Below the pieces are notes generated by a model. The model searched no databases and was not told the origin of the DNA. It saw nothing but the letters and a program-made list of their open reading frames with translations. The translations under genes and the position numbers were made by a program. Shown piece by piece: positions 1 through 7,485 of a DNA stretch of 64,000 bases (positions are counted from its first letter, which is position 1; every line of letters starts with the position of its first letter). The stretch is from Phycisphaeraceae bacterium (GTDB taxonomy: Bacteria > Planctomycetota > Phycisphaerae > Phycisphaerales > Phycisphaeraceae), in NCBI GenBank assembly GCA_020851465.1, contig JADZCR010000006.1:124001-188000 (forward strand), in the 5' to 3' direction.

Positions 1-1
1 C

Positions 2-85
2 AACATGATTAAAGGTGCCAGCGGTCAGGCGATTCAGAATATGAATTTGGTATTTGAGCTGGATGAAACAACAGGTCTGCTTTGA
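2..85 (+). CDS. argC: N-acetyl-gamma-glutamyl-phosphate reductase, 3' end only
   Basis: Only the last 27 codons are inside the window; the frame is open to the left edge and stops at TGA 83-85. The peptide NMIKGASGQAIQNMN followed by DETTGL is the very conserved ArgC C-terminus, where the KGA(S/A)GQA segment lies in the substrate-binding region. The enzyme reduces N-acetylglutamyl phosphate with NADPH in arginine biosynthesis. The identity rests on this tail alone, but the tail is diagnostic. The gene converges on the minus-strand TPR gene, with about 90 bases between the stops and no clear terminator hairpin. Confidence 0.85.
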   Translation, partial: NMIKGASGQAIQNMNLVFELDETTGLL

Positions 86-176
86 GTCATCCCATTTCGA
101 TTAGCGAAAGAAGCCACTATCGAGTAGCGCGTTTGGAAATCGTTCCATAAGTGTGAAACTGCTACGGGGTGATCTG

Positions 177-1976
177 CTATCTGATGCCATCGATATTTTG
201 CCCTTTAATCTCTTCGTAGCCTTGTCGCGCAGCTTCATGATTGGGTGAGCGGAGCAGAATTCCCTGGTAAATGGCCAGGGCTTCGGTTGGCCTGCCTTCC
301 GCGCGGGCCAGAGACGCGGCACGGAGACAGACTTCAATCTCCAGTGGTGCGGTAAGTTGCGCGGCATGCAGTTGCAGTGATGCCTCTTCGAGATTGCCTT
401 GGTGGATATCGTCATCCACGATCGCCAGTCGTGCCTGCCAATCGTTAGGAAACTGATCGATGATTACACGGAACTGATTGGCTGCTTCTGTTGTCTCGCC
501 GAGCTTCTGGTAGGCTCGACCCAAGGCCATGCGAGCCTGGGTCATCTGTGGTTGACGCTTCACCAGATCTTCGAGCATGACGATGCCGCGACCTGTCTGC
601 TCCTCGTCATCGCTCCGGGTTAAAGCCCGACCAAAGTTATAAGTTGCGACAGGATTATTCGGCTGGTACGCAAGGTCCGTCTCAAAACGGGTGATTTCGC
701 TAGCCCAGGCGAGATTGGCGTGGTAGATCATCCAGCCCATGGCTACCATCAAAATCGTACAGGGCAGCACCGCGGCAGCACGCCGACGGGATGAGCTACG
801 GATGAAGCGGTCAATCCATGCAGCAATAAAGCAGACGGCAGCCAATACTAAGGGAGCGGCAAAACGATGCGTCATGTATGCGCGAGTTGGCACGAAATAA
901 TTGCAGACGATCGCGAGATGACTCAACGCCAGTATCAACGCGAGGGCGAGCCAGCTACGGCGTTTCCACAGGATGACCAGTACAACCAGCAAAGTGACGA
1001 CGACGACGATACCCAGAAGCGCGTCTTGATGAGCAAGAGTTGGCGGGAAGGGCGGAATATGGTTGTAGGTCATTTCCGGCCAGAAAAGCTGACGGAAATA
1101 TTGCCATACGGTTGCCATTGCAGCCGGCCATCGTTGTGTGATGGGCATTCCGGTAAGCGGATTCAGTGAAAAAGTGGAAGCAGCTTTGTTTACTGCGGGT
1201 AAACCTCCGAGGATCAACCGTACAACAAGAAACGCACCCAGCGGCACGAGCAAGACCACTGCACCCAGTACGGCTGTACGAGGCGGAACCATAGGCGCGG
1301 GGCCGACTGCTGCGTGACGGTTGAACCATGCCTGCGCCAGGACTAACGGCAAGAGAACTATGCCGGTTTCCTTGGACCCAACGGCAATGACAGCAAAGAG
1401 CAGAGTTTCAATCGCACGCAGCCAGTCCCATTTACCTTTTTCGATGGCACGTTTTTGCAGGTAAAGCACCCCTAGGACGCCGATGAGCGAGAGCAGATCC
1501 GCCCGTCCGATGATGTGATTAATCGATTCGGCATGGAGTGGGTGAGCAACAAACATCGCGGCAGCAAGCCATGCTGCGGTTCGACGCACATAACGGCTCA
1601 TCCATAGGGCACCGAGCCATCCCGCAATCCCCAAGATCGCGATATTCACCACGCGGAATGTTGTCGGATTCAGATTACCCAGCCGCGCATTGAGGTGATA
1701 ACTCAGCACGGTGATCGGCCGGTAAAGAGTCGCGGCATCGCCATGACCGGCCCAGACATCCTGTGTCCAGAGCTGCGTCAGTCCGCGAGGCTGAGTGACG
1801 TTGGGGTTGAGCAGAATGCCGGGAATATCATCGATGACAAAGGGATTATTGATGGCGTTGTGATAGAGTCCGAACGCGATCGCCACGAGCACCAGAGGTA
1901 GAAAAACTCGCAGCACCAGCCGCGTATCGCGCTGGGGCAGAGTATTGGATATTGGTTCACGTCGGGCAAGCCTCAT
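177..1976 (-). CDS. TMTC-like multi-pass membrane protein with C-terminal TPRs
   Basis: This 599-residue protein has a hydrophobic N-terminal two thirds with many predicted membrane segments, starting near residue 24, and a soluble C-terminal part (about 440-590) with degenerate TPR helices. The segment HPLHAESINHIIGRADLLS (about 145-163) matches the motif of TMTC/O-mannosyltransferase-like (GT-C) proteins, in which an acidic first loop is catalytic; here the early loop carries the pair DD in FVIDDIPG. A glycosyltransferase or envelope assembly role is inferred, not shown. The start overlaps the nth stop by four bases (ATGA), so translation is probably coupled and this is the distal gene of the moaE-nth cluster. 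Confidence 0.7.
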   Translation of the reverse strand: MRLARREPISNTLPQRDTRLVLRVFLPLVLVAIAFGLYHNAINNPFVIDDIPGILLNPNVTQPRGLTQLWTQDVWAGHGDAATLYRPITVLSYHLNARLGNLNPTTFRVVNIAILGIAGWLGALWMSRYVRRTAAWLAAAMFVAHPLHAESINHIIGRADLLSLIGVLGVLYLQKRAIEKGKWDWLRAIETLLFAVIAVGSKETGIVLLPLVLAQAWFNRHAAVGPAPMVPPRTAVLGAVVLLVPLGAFLVVRLILGGLPAVNKAASTFSLNPLTGMPITQRWPAAMATVWQYFRQLFWPEMTYNHIPPFPPTLAHQDALLGIVVVVTLLVVLVILWKRRSWLALALILALSHLAIVCNYFVPTRAYMTHRFAAPLVLAAVCFIAAWIDRFIRSSSRRRAAAVLPCTILMVAMGWMIYHANLAWASEITRFETDLAYQPNNPVATYNFGRALTRSDDEEQTGRGIVMLEDLVKRQPQMTQARMALGRAYQKLGETTEAANQFRVIIDQFPNDWQARLAIVDDDIHQGNLEEASLQLHAAQLTAPLEIEVCLRAASLARAEGRPTEALAIYQGILLRSPNHEAARQGYEEIKGQNIDGIR

Positions 1977-2755
1977 GTTGTCTCATCGTCTGACATCGGC
2001 GCGGGGTTAACCACACCGAGTTGCGGGCAGTCATTCCAGAGAGCACAGGTACCGCATCGAGGACGCCTCGCCACGCAAACACGTCGCCCATGAAAAATGA
2101 GCAGGTGAGCCAGCATCGTCCATCGCTCCGGCGGGAATTCACGCATCAGGTCACGTTCGATTTTGACCGGATCAGTGTGACGTGTGAATCCGAGCCGACC
2201 GCTTAGTCGGTTGATATGTGTATCGACCACGACGCCTTCACACTTGCCGAAGGCATTGCCTAAAACAACATTGGCGGTTTTGCGCGCTACACCGGGCAAT
2301 TCCAGGAGTTCATCCATGGTTTGCGGAACGCGCCCTGCGTGTTTTTTCAGAATGAGCTGCGCAACACCTTTGATGGATTTTGCTTTGTTCCGGTAAAAAC
2401 CTGTGCTATGGATTGTTTTTTCGATTTCGGCAATGTCGGCAGACGCAAGCGAAGCGATCGTGGGAAACTTACGAAAAAGCTCCGGAGTTACCTTGTTGAC
2501 CCGTTCATCGGTGCATTGTGCGGACAGGATCGTCGCGACGAGTAATTCAAAAGGACTGTGATAATGCAGCGCACAGGCTGCATCGGGATACAGATCCAAG
2601 AGCTTGTCATAGATACGTGTTGAACGAAGGCGGTCAGCCAGCAAAGGTTTTCGTGCTTTGGCGGGTTTGATGAGAGGCTGCCCTGGCGGCGGTCCGGCGG
2701 TTTGGCTGACGGTTAACGCAACGGTTTTACGAGATGACTTGGAACGCTTGGGCAT
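1973..2755 (-). CDS. nth: Endonuclease III (DNA glycosylase/AP lyase)
   Basis: The product (260 aa) removes oxidised pyrimidines and cleaves at abasic sites in base excision repair. Visible family features are the helix-hairpin-helix LPGVARKTANVV with the catalytic lysine, the catalytic aspartate in VVVDTHINRLSGRLGF, and a C-terminal 4Fe-4S loop with spacing C-X6-C-X2-C-X5-C. The core starts near residue 40; the first 40 residues are a basic extension that is longer than in E. coli Nth (211 aa). It sits three bases after the aldolase-like gene and overlaps the downstream membrane protein gene by ATGA, so it is part of one transcription unit. Confidence 0.97.
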   Translation of the reverse strand: MPKRSKSSRKTVALTVSQTAGPPPGQPLIKPAKARKPLLADRLRSTRIYDKLLDLYPDAACALHYHSPFELLVATILSAQCTDERVNKVTPELFRKFPTIASLASADIAEIEKTIHSTGFYRNKAKSIKGVAQLILKKHAGRVPQTMDELLELPGVARKTANVVLGNAFGKCEGVVVDTHINRLSGRLGFTRHTDPVKIERDLMREFPPERWTMLAHLLIFHGRRVCVARRPRCGTCALWNDCPQLGVVNPAPMSDDETT

Positions 2756-2758
2756 AGT

Positions 2759-3325
2759 TCACCGGCAAGCTATCTCGATCGTGGCGGCATGTTCGATCCG
2801 CTCGATCAGGTTGACAGCTTCCCATACATCACCAGCCGCGCAAATAATCCCGCCATCTTTACCAAGCGACACCACGGCAGACTGATTGAGTTCGGTTTTG
2901 AGTGTCACCTCATCGTCGGGATTAACGATTGCCAGTGCGGGCAAGCCGTGCAGCGCGATGGATGATGTGCCGTTGGTCATTCGGAGAAGTGCGAGCGTCA
3001 TGGGAGGTGTGGCGTGAATCGATGCACGAACGGCGCCCAGTTCCTGCTCGGTGCCGACGGCTTGCCGTTCGACGCCGATCTGAAGGGCGATGCGGTGGGC
3101 ACGCCAGAGCGACTCATCGAGCACGCGGTTTTCACCGAGTTCCATGCCGCCGATGTCCACGATACGCAGGTCTGATTCTTGCAGATCACCGCGGCGCCGG
3201 CCGGGTGGAGTGACCAGGAATCGCCGGCGGTGTACCTCAGCGCAGACAAATCCGCCGTCACCGACGATTAGACCCTTGAGCCAGAGCTGCCGTGCAGCTT
3301 CACAAACTTGTTGTCGGAGTACCAT
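2759..3325 (-). CDS. Class II aldolase/adducin-like protein, metal site apparently lost
   Basis: A 188-residue protein resembling the class II aldolase (FucA/AraD/MtnB) fold: an N-terminal helix followed by a glycine-rich GDGGF segment, a VTPPGRRRGDL strand-loop and an ESLWRAHRIAL helix. The zinc ligands of the family are not intact: the HxH pair reads IHATPP, so only the first His remains, and the region of the third His reads LGKDGGII. It may be a pseudoenzyme. I chose the ATG at 3325, two bases after the upstream stop, over an in-frame TTG at 3388 that would overlap the upstream gene by 62 bases. It lies between the DUF4149-like gene and nth in one cluster. Confidence 0.65.
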   Translation of the reverse strand: MVLRQQVCEAARQLWLKGLIVGDGGFVCAEVHRRRFLVTPPGRRRGDLQESDLRIVDIGGMELGENRVLDESLWRAHRIALQIGVERQAVGTEQELGAVRASIHATPPMTLALLRMTNGTSSIALHGLPALAIVNPDDEVTLKTELNQSAVVSLGKDGGIICAAGDVWEAVNLIERIEHAATIEIACR

Positions 3326-3326
3326 C

Positions 3327-3947
3327 TCATCCACGCGAAAGTTCCCTTCCCGAAGGCGTGGCGGTTGACGGGGTACAAGTGAAAGCAAAGGGTGATACCA
3401 ATACCGCTGCGATCAGGCACACCGTCGCCATCCCTCCCATGCGAACATTGATCGAGTGCAGGCGATCAAAGTGCGACTTAGCTTCGTCCCGCTGAGCGAC
3501 GGTTTGAGCTGGGTCGTACATTGTTTCACGGTAAGTCCATATTCGATGGCTGAGCACGAGCGTATCAACTCCGAAAATCAGAATCGGCAGTGCGATCAGT
3601 GCGATGCGAAGGAGATTGGCCGCACTACGTACACCGCCTGCTAGATAATCGGCAAAAACCGTGCATTGGACGATAATGCAAATCATCAAAACCGCGATAC
3701 AGAGGCCCTGGATGACCGTCAGCGCTTTGAGAATGTTTCCCGTGATTCCCCCGGCGAGAATCCCCGACGCGCGATCACGCAGATCAGGATGATTGTAGCG
3801 AGCCAGACCTATTGTCGGCTCGTAGCTCTTGACGGTCTTGAAGGTAATTGCCGCTCCGACAGCGAGCATAATCATGCAGCCAAGCCAGAGTCCTAGAAAT
3901 AACCAATAGATCCCCTGAGTAGCACGCAACGCGGTCTGGCCGGTCAT
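3327..3947 (-). CDS. DUF4149/TMEM205-like integral membrane protein
   Basis: This 206-residue protein has four clear hydrophobic segments: about 12-36, 74-98, 104-129 and 170-190. The opening YWLFLGLWLGCMIMLAVGAAITF resembles the first helix of DUF4149 proteins (TMEM205-like), which have no established function in bacteria. A cytosolic loop with HRIWTYRETMYDPAQ lies between helices 3 and 4. The assignment is from the general pattern and is tentative. The ATG overlaps the moaE stop by four bases (ATGA) and the stop is one base from the start of the aldolase-like gene, so it is expressed in the moaE-to-TMTC operon. Confidence 0.55.
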   Translation of the reverse strand: MTGQTALRATQGIYWLFLGLWLGCMIMLAVGAAITFKTVKSYEPTIGLARYNHPDLRDRASGILAGGITGNILKALTVIQGLCIAVLMICIIVQCTVFADYLAGGVRSAANLLRIALIALPILIFGVDTLVLSHRIWTYRETMYDPAQTVAQRDEAKSHFDRLHSINVRMGGMATVCLIAAVLVSPFAFTCTPSTATPSGRELSRG

Positions 3948-4432
3948 TGGCGGCCCTCCCCGGAGTGAGAATGATCGGATTCACGGTGGGCACAGCACCC
4001 TTCGACAAAGGTAGTTCCTCGTTCCCAGATTTCACGTTTCCATATCGGTAACTCATGCTTTATGCGATCGATCAGATACCGACACGCAGTAAACGCTTCG
4101 CTGCGATGAGGTGTGCCGACCTGTATCACCACACTGGCCTGCCCCGGTGAAACAGCTCCTTGAGCATGGGCGATGCGAACGATACGACAATCCCATCGCC
4201 GCACCGCTTCCTGTGCCATTGCTTCCAGCAATCGCTCGGCCATCGGCGCATAAACCTCATATTCCAAACGAATCAATTCGCCATATTCTGCGTGGGTCTC
4301 GTGACGTGTACGACCTAAAAAAACCGCCTCGGCTCCGCAATCTGTTGGCCACGCCAACGAACGCGCATCAACCGGTCCCTCAATAAGTGTGGTTTCGATG
4401 AGAGGCGGGTTTCCCAGTACCTGTTCGCTCAT
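3944..4432 (-). CDS. moaE: Molybdopterin synthase catalytic subunit
   Basis: MoaE (162 aa) transfers sulfur from MoaD thiocarboxylate to precursor Z to form molybdopterin. Family motifs are present in order: GAEAVFLGRTR, LEYEVYAPMAERLL, a PHRSEAFTACRYLID segment, and KHELPIWKREIW, which holds the two catalytic lysines. I start at the ATG at 4432; an in-frame TTG six codons upstream has no support. It is the first gene of the minus-strand cluster. No moaD, moaA or moaC is in the window, so its partners are encoded elsewhere; a MobA-like gene is at 35471-36145, suggesting the organism makes the molybdenum cofactor. Confidence 0.93.
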   Translation of the reverse strand: MSEQVLGNPPLIETTLIEGPVDARSLAWPTDCGAEAVFLGRTRHETHAEYGELIRLEYEVYAPMAERLLEAMAQEAVRRWDCRIVRIAHAQGAVSPGQASVVIQVGTPHRSEAFTACRYLIDRIKHELPIWKREIWERGTTFVEGCCAHRESDHSHSGEGRQ

Positions 4433-4545
4433 GTGGTTATTGTAAGGCAAACAGCCTAATCGAGCAGTACCGCGTTTGGAGAGCTAGCTATTGCAATGGA
4501 TGACGGGCGGTGTAGCAAAGGTTACTGAGGCAGATTTTCATGCGG

Positions 4546-7320
4546 TCAGGCCCCATTTTGGACCCGCTCGATGAACTTACGCAGGCGCTCGAAAGCTTCG
4601 AGAGGACTTAGATGGTTTACATCGATTTTGCGCAGGTCTTCGATCACCGGGTGATCGAGGTATTCGGTGAACAATGAAAGCTGCGCATCTTTGCGTTGCG
4701 AGTCCGGAGAGTGCGCTGCTTGATACGGATTTGCGGGTGATGGAACTACTTGGGGAGCACTGTGACTAATCGATAGTTGACCGAGAACCTCGTTGGCGCG
4801 ATCGACCACCGTGCGGGGTAGGCCAGCAATCTTCGCAACGTGGATGCCGTAGCTGCGGTCGGTGCTGCCTGCGGCGATACGGTGGAGAAAAACAATCTGG
4901 TCCTGCCACTCCCTGACAGTGACGTGCAGGTTGGTCACATTCGGCAGACGCTCTGCCAGCGCGGTTAATTCGTGGTAGTGCGTCGCAAAAAGGGTGCGGC
5001 AGGAGCGACTAGCCAGATGTTCGGTGATCGCCCACGCCAGGGACAGGCCGTCGAGCGTACTCGTGCCGCGTCCTATTTCATCGAGGATCACCAGGCTGCG
5101 CGGTGAAGCATGATGGCAGATGTTGGAAGTCTCCGTCATTTCAACCATGAAAGTGGACTGTCCGGCATGTAGTTCATCGCTGGCGCCGATACGGGTAAAG
5201 ATGCGGTCGCACAAGCCGATGGTCGCTTCCTCCGCAGGGACGAAGGAACCAGTCTGGGCCAGTAACGTGATCAACGCGGTCTGACGGATGTAGGTGGACT
5301 TGCCAGCCATGTTAGGCCCGGTGATCAGTGCCAGTGAATGCCATCGAGCGGAGGATAAAGATGACGTATTAAGAGAGGAGGATTCCTCGGAGCCGTTTGG
5401 AATTCGACTTGCACTATCGCTTCCGCTGCCAAGTTCAACATCGTTAGGTACAAATCGATCACCCAGTAATTCATCCAGTACGGGATGCCTGCCTGCCCGA
5501 ATGGACAGCACCGGTTCGTTGGTGATGGCTGGTTTGACGTAACGATAACGGCGTGCCCGTCGAGCAAAGCAGACCAAGACATCCAATTCCGCCACCACAG
5601 CGGCAAAGGACTGCAACTCAGTGAGGTGATCCGCTGTCTTGGTACACAAACCGAAGAAAAGTTCGCCTTCACGTGCGATGGCCCGCTGCTCCGCTGACAA
5701 CACTTTGCCCTCGAAGTCTTTCAGATCGGGAGTAATGAAGCGTTCCGCATTCTTGAGTGTCTGTTTGCGAGACCATTCGGGCGGAGCCTTATCACGATTG
5801 CTGGCTATTAATTCGATGTAGTAACCAAAAACCTTGTTGAATCCGACTTTCAATGACGAGATGCCGGTCGCTTCAATAAGCTGTTTCTGATACCCCGCCA
5901 GCCAGGTGTGGCTGTCGCGTTGGAGGACGCGATATTCGTCGAGTTGTGCATCATAGCCATCACGGATCAAGCCGCCTTCTCGCATGTGGTGAGGCGGGGA
6001 ATCGATACAAGCCGTGGCGATGAGCTCCGTTAACCGAACAAGAGGCCCTGACACACTGGCTACTCGTCCGTAATAACCTCGCACAGAGGGTCGATCTGCA
6101 AGAAGTTCCGCGATTTTACTGGCCGGTTTGACACTTGAGCCCAGCGCAACCAGATCGCGCGGCGTTGCTCGTCCGACAGCGATTCTTCCGAGAATTCGTT
6201 CCACATCCTGCACCGTTTCGAGTGCTTGTCGCAGGTCTGTAAGAAACCGCTCATCCTCAACCAGTGTCGCGACAACCCGCTGTCTTTCCTCAATGAGAGA
6301 TTGTTTCGCAAGTGGGTAGCACAGCCATTGCCGCAGTAACCGCTTGCCCATTGGTGTCGTGCAATCCTGCAACACTCCGAGGAGACTCCCCTCAGTTCCT
6401 CCGCTGCGGAGTGTTTGTTCGACCTCCAGACTGCGCAACGATGTCTGGTCAATGATGAGATGATCCGTGCGCGTGAATCGTTTAGGAGGTTGAAGGTGTG
6501 CAATGCGTCTGGAAGACTGACTGCTGGAAGTACCGGGGGTTCGTTGCGTTTCGAGCAGGTAATGAATGATCGCCGACGCCGGCCCAAGCACTGGATCGTC
6601 ATCATCAAGACCAAAGCCCGCCAGGGATGCCACCTGAAATTGTTGACGGAGTATCTCTGCCGCTTCGCGCTGACGAAAATGCCATCCGGGCCGACCTGTC
6701 GCGGCACAACCGACTCGTTCGACCAGGTTCCTGATCCGTGTGGGCGGCTGACCATCGGCAGACTCGACGTAAAGCAGCTCACGAGGGTGGATGCGTGCTA
6801 ACTCATCTGCGATTTCCTCGACATTGATCGTCGTCAGGGTGAATGATCCGGTACTCAACTCCGCCCAGGCGATTGAGACCGCCGGGCCGTCATCGCCAGG
6901 GTGGAACGTGATCGCTGCCAGCGGATTTTCTTTGCCCTCTTCGAGCAGTGCTTCATCGGTCAGAGTGCCGGGAGTGATGACCCGTGTGACTTCCCGTTTC
7001 ACCACACCCTTGGCCAGTGCGGCATCTTCCATTTGTTCGCAGACCGCCACGCGATGACCAGCCTGAATCATCCGTCGCAGGTAGCCCTCAACAGCGTGAA
7101 AGGGTACGCCCGCCATGGGAACGCCTTCGGTTCTGCTTGTGAGCGTAATGCCCAGAACTCGATGGGCCAGCAAAGCGTCATCGAAGAACATTTCATAAAA
7201 ATCCCCCATGCGGAAAAAAAGAACGCATTGAGGATGCTGCTTTTTGAATGCGTGATACTGCCGCATCGCAGGCGTATTGCCGTCTGACGGACTTGTGTTG
7301 GCTTTACTGGAATCAGCCAT
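4546..7320 (-). CDS. mutS: DNA mismatch repair protein MutS
   Basis: A 924-residue MutS that recognises mismatches and small loops as a dimer and signals through MutL. The mismatch-reading motif FYEMF is at residues 41-45. The ATPase shows Walker A GPNMAGKST (668-676), the signature STFMVEM, Walker B DEIGRGTS (about 743) and THYHEL. Between the connector/clamp part and the ATPase there is a serine-rich insertion of about 30 residues (plus-strand 5335-5430) that is not typical. The C-terminus ends with the usual short helical tail. The gene is divergent from priA, with about 165 bases between the start codons, and no mutL is seen here. Confidence 0.97.
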   Translation of the reverse strand: MADSSKANTSPSDGNTPAMRQYHAFKKQHPQCVLFFRMGDFYEMFFDDALLAHRVLGITLTSRTEGVPMAGVPFHAVEGYLRRMIQAGHRVAVCEQMEDAALAKGVVKREVTRVITPGTLTDEALLEEGKENPLAAITFHPGDDGPAVSIAWAELSTGSFTLTTINVEEIADELARIHPRELLYVESADGQPPTRIRNLVERVGCAATGRPGWHFRQREAAEILRQQFQVASLAGFGLDDDDPVLGPASAIIHYLLETQRTPGTSSSQSSRRIAHLQPPKRFTRTDHLIIDQTSLRSLEVEQTLRSGGTEGSLLGVLQDCTTPMGKRLLRQWLCYPLAKQSLIEERQRVVATLVEDERFLTDLRQALETVQDVERILGRIAVGRATPRDLVALGSSVKPASKIAELLADRPSVRGYYGRVASVSGPLVRLTELIATACIDSPPHHMREGGLIRDGYDAQLDEYRVLQRDSHTWLAGYQKQLIEATGISSLKVGFNKVFGYYIELIASNRDKAPPEWSRKQTLKNAERFITPDLKDFEGKVLSAEQRAIAREGELFFGLCTKTADHLTELQSFAAVVAELDVLVCFARRARRYRYVKPAITNEPVLSIRAGRHPVLDELLGDRFVPNDVELGSGSDSASRIPNGSEESSSLNTSSLSSARWHSLALITGPNMAGKSTYIRQTALITLLAQTGSFVPAEEATIGLCDRIFTRIGASDELHAGQSTFMVEMTETSNICHHASPRSLVILDEIGRGTSTLDGLSLAWAITEHLASRSCRTLFATHYHELTALAERLPNVTNLHVTVREWQDQIVFLHRIAAGSTDRSYGIHVAKIAGLPRTVVDRANEVLGQLSISHSAPQVVPSPANPYQAAHSPDSQRKDAQLSLFTEYLDHPVIEDLRKIDVNHLSPLEAFERLRKFIERVQNGA

Positions 7321-7485
7321 TGTGGAGGAAACTCTAACCGATCCGTGTTGCAGTGGGTTACCGTTTGCATCGTGAAGATGAATGAAAGCCTGCCGTATTC
7401 ACCACGTTGGGCTTGACATGTAGAGGGAGTTGAAACCGCGAAGTCTATAATCGTGGTCGTGACTCAGTTGTTTGATACCATCGCG

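Noticed and set aside
6060..6782. 240-codon minus-strand ORF in another frame of mutS
   Set aside because: Overlaps MutS core domains and has no domain of its own.
7413..7451. TTGACA (7413) and TATAAT (7446) as one priA promoter
   Set aside because: Spacing is 27 bases, too long for a sigma-70 promoter; at best the TATAAT acts alone.
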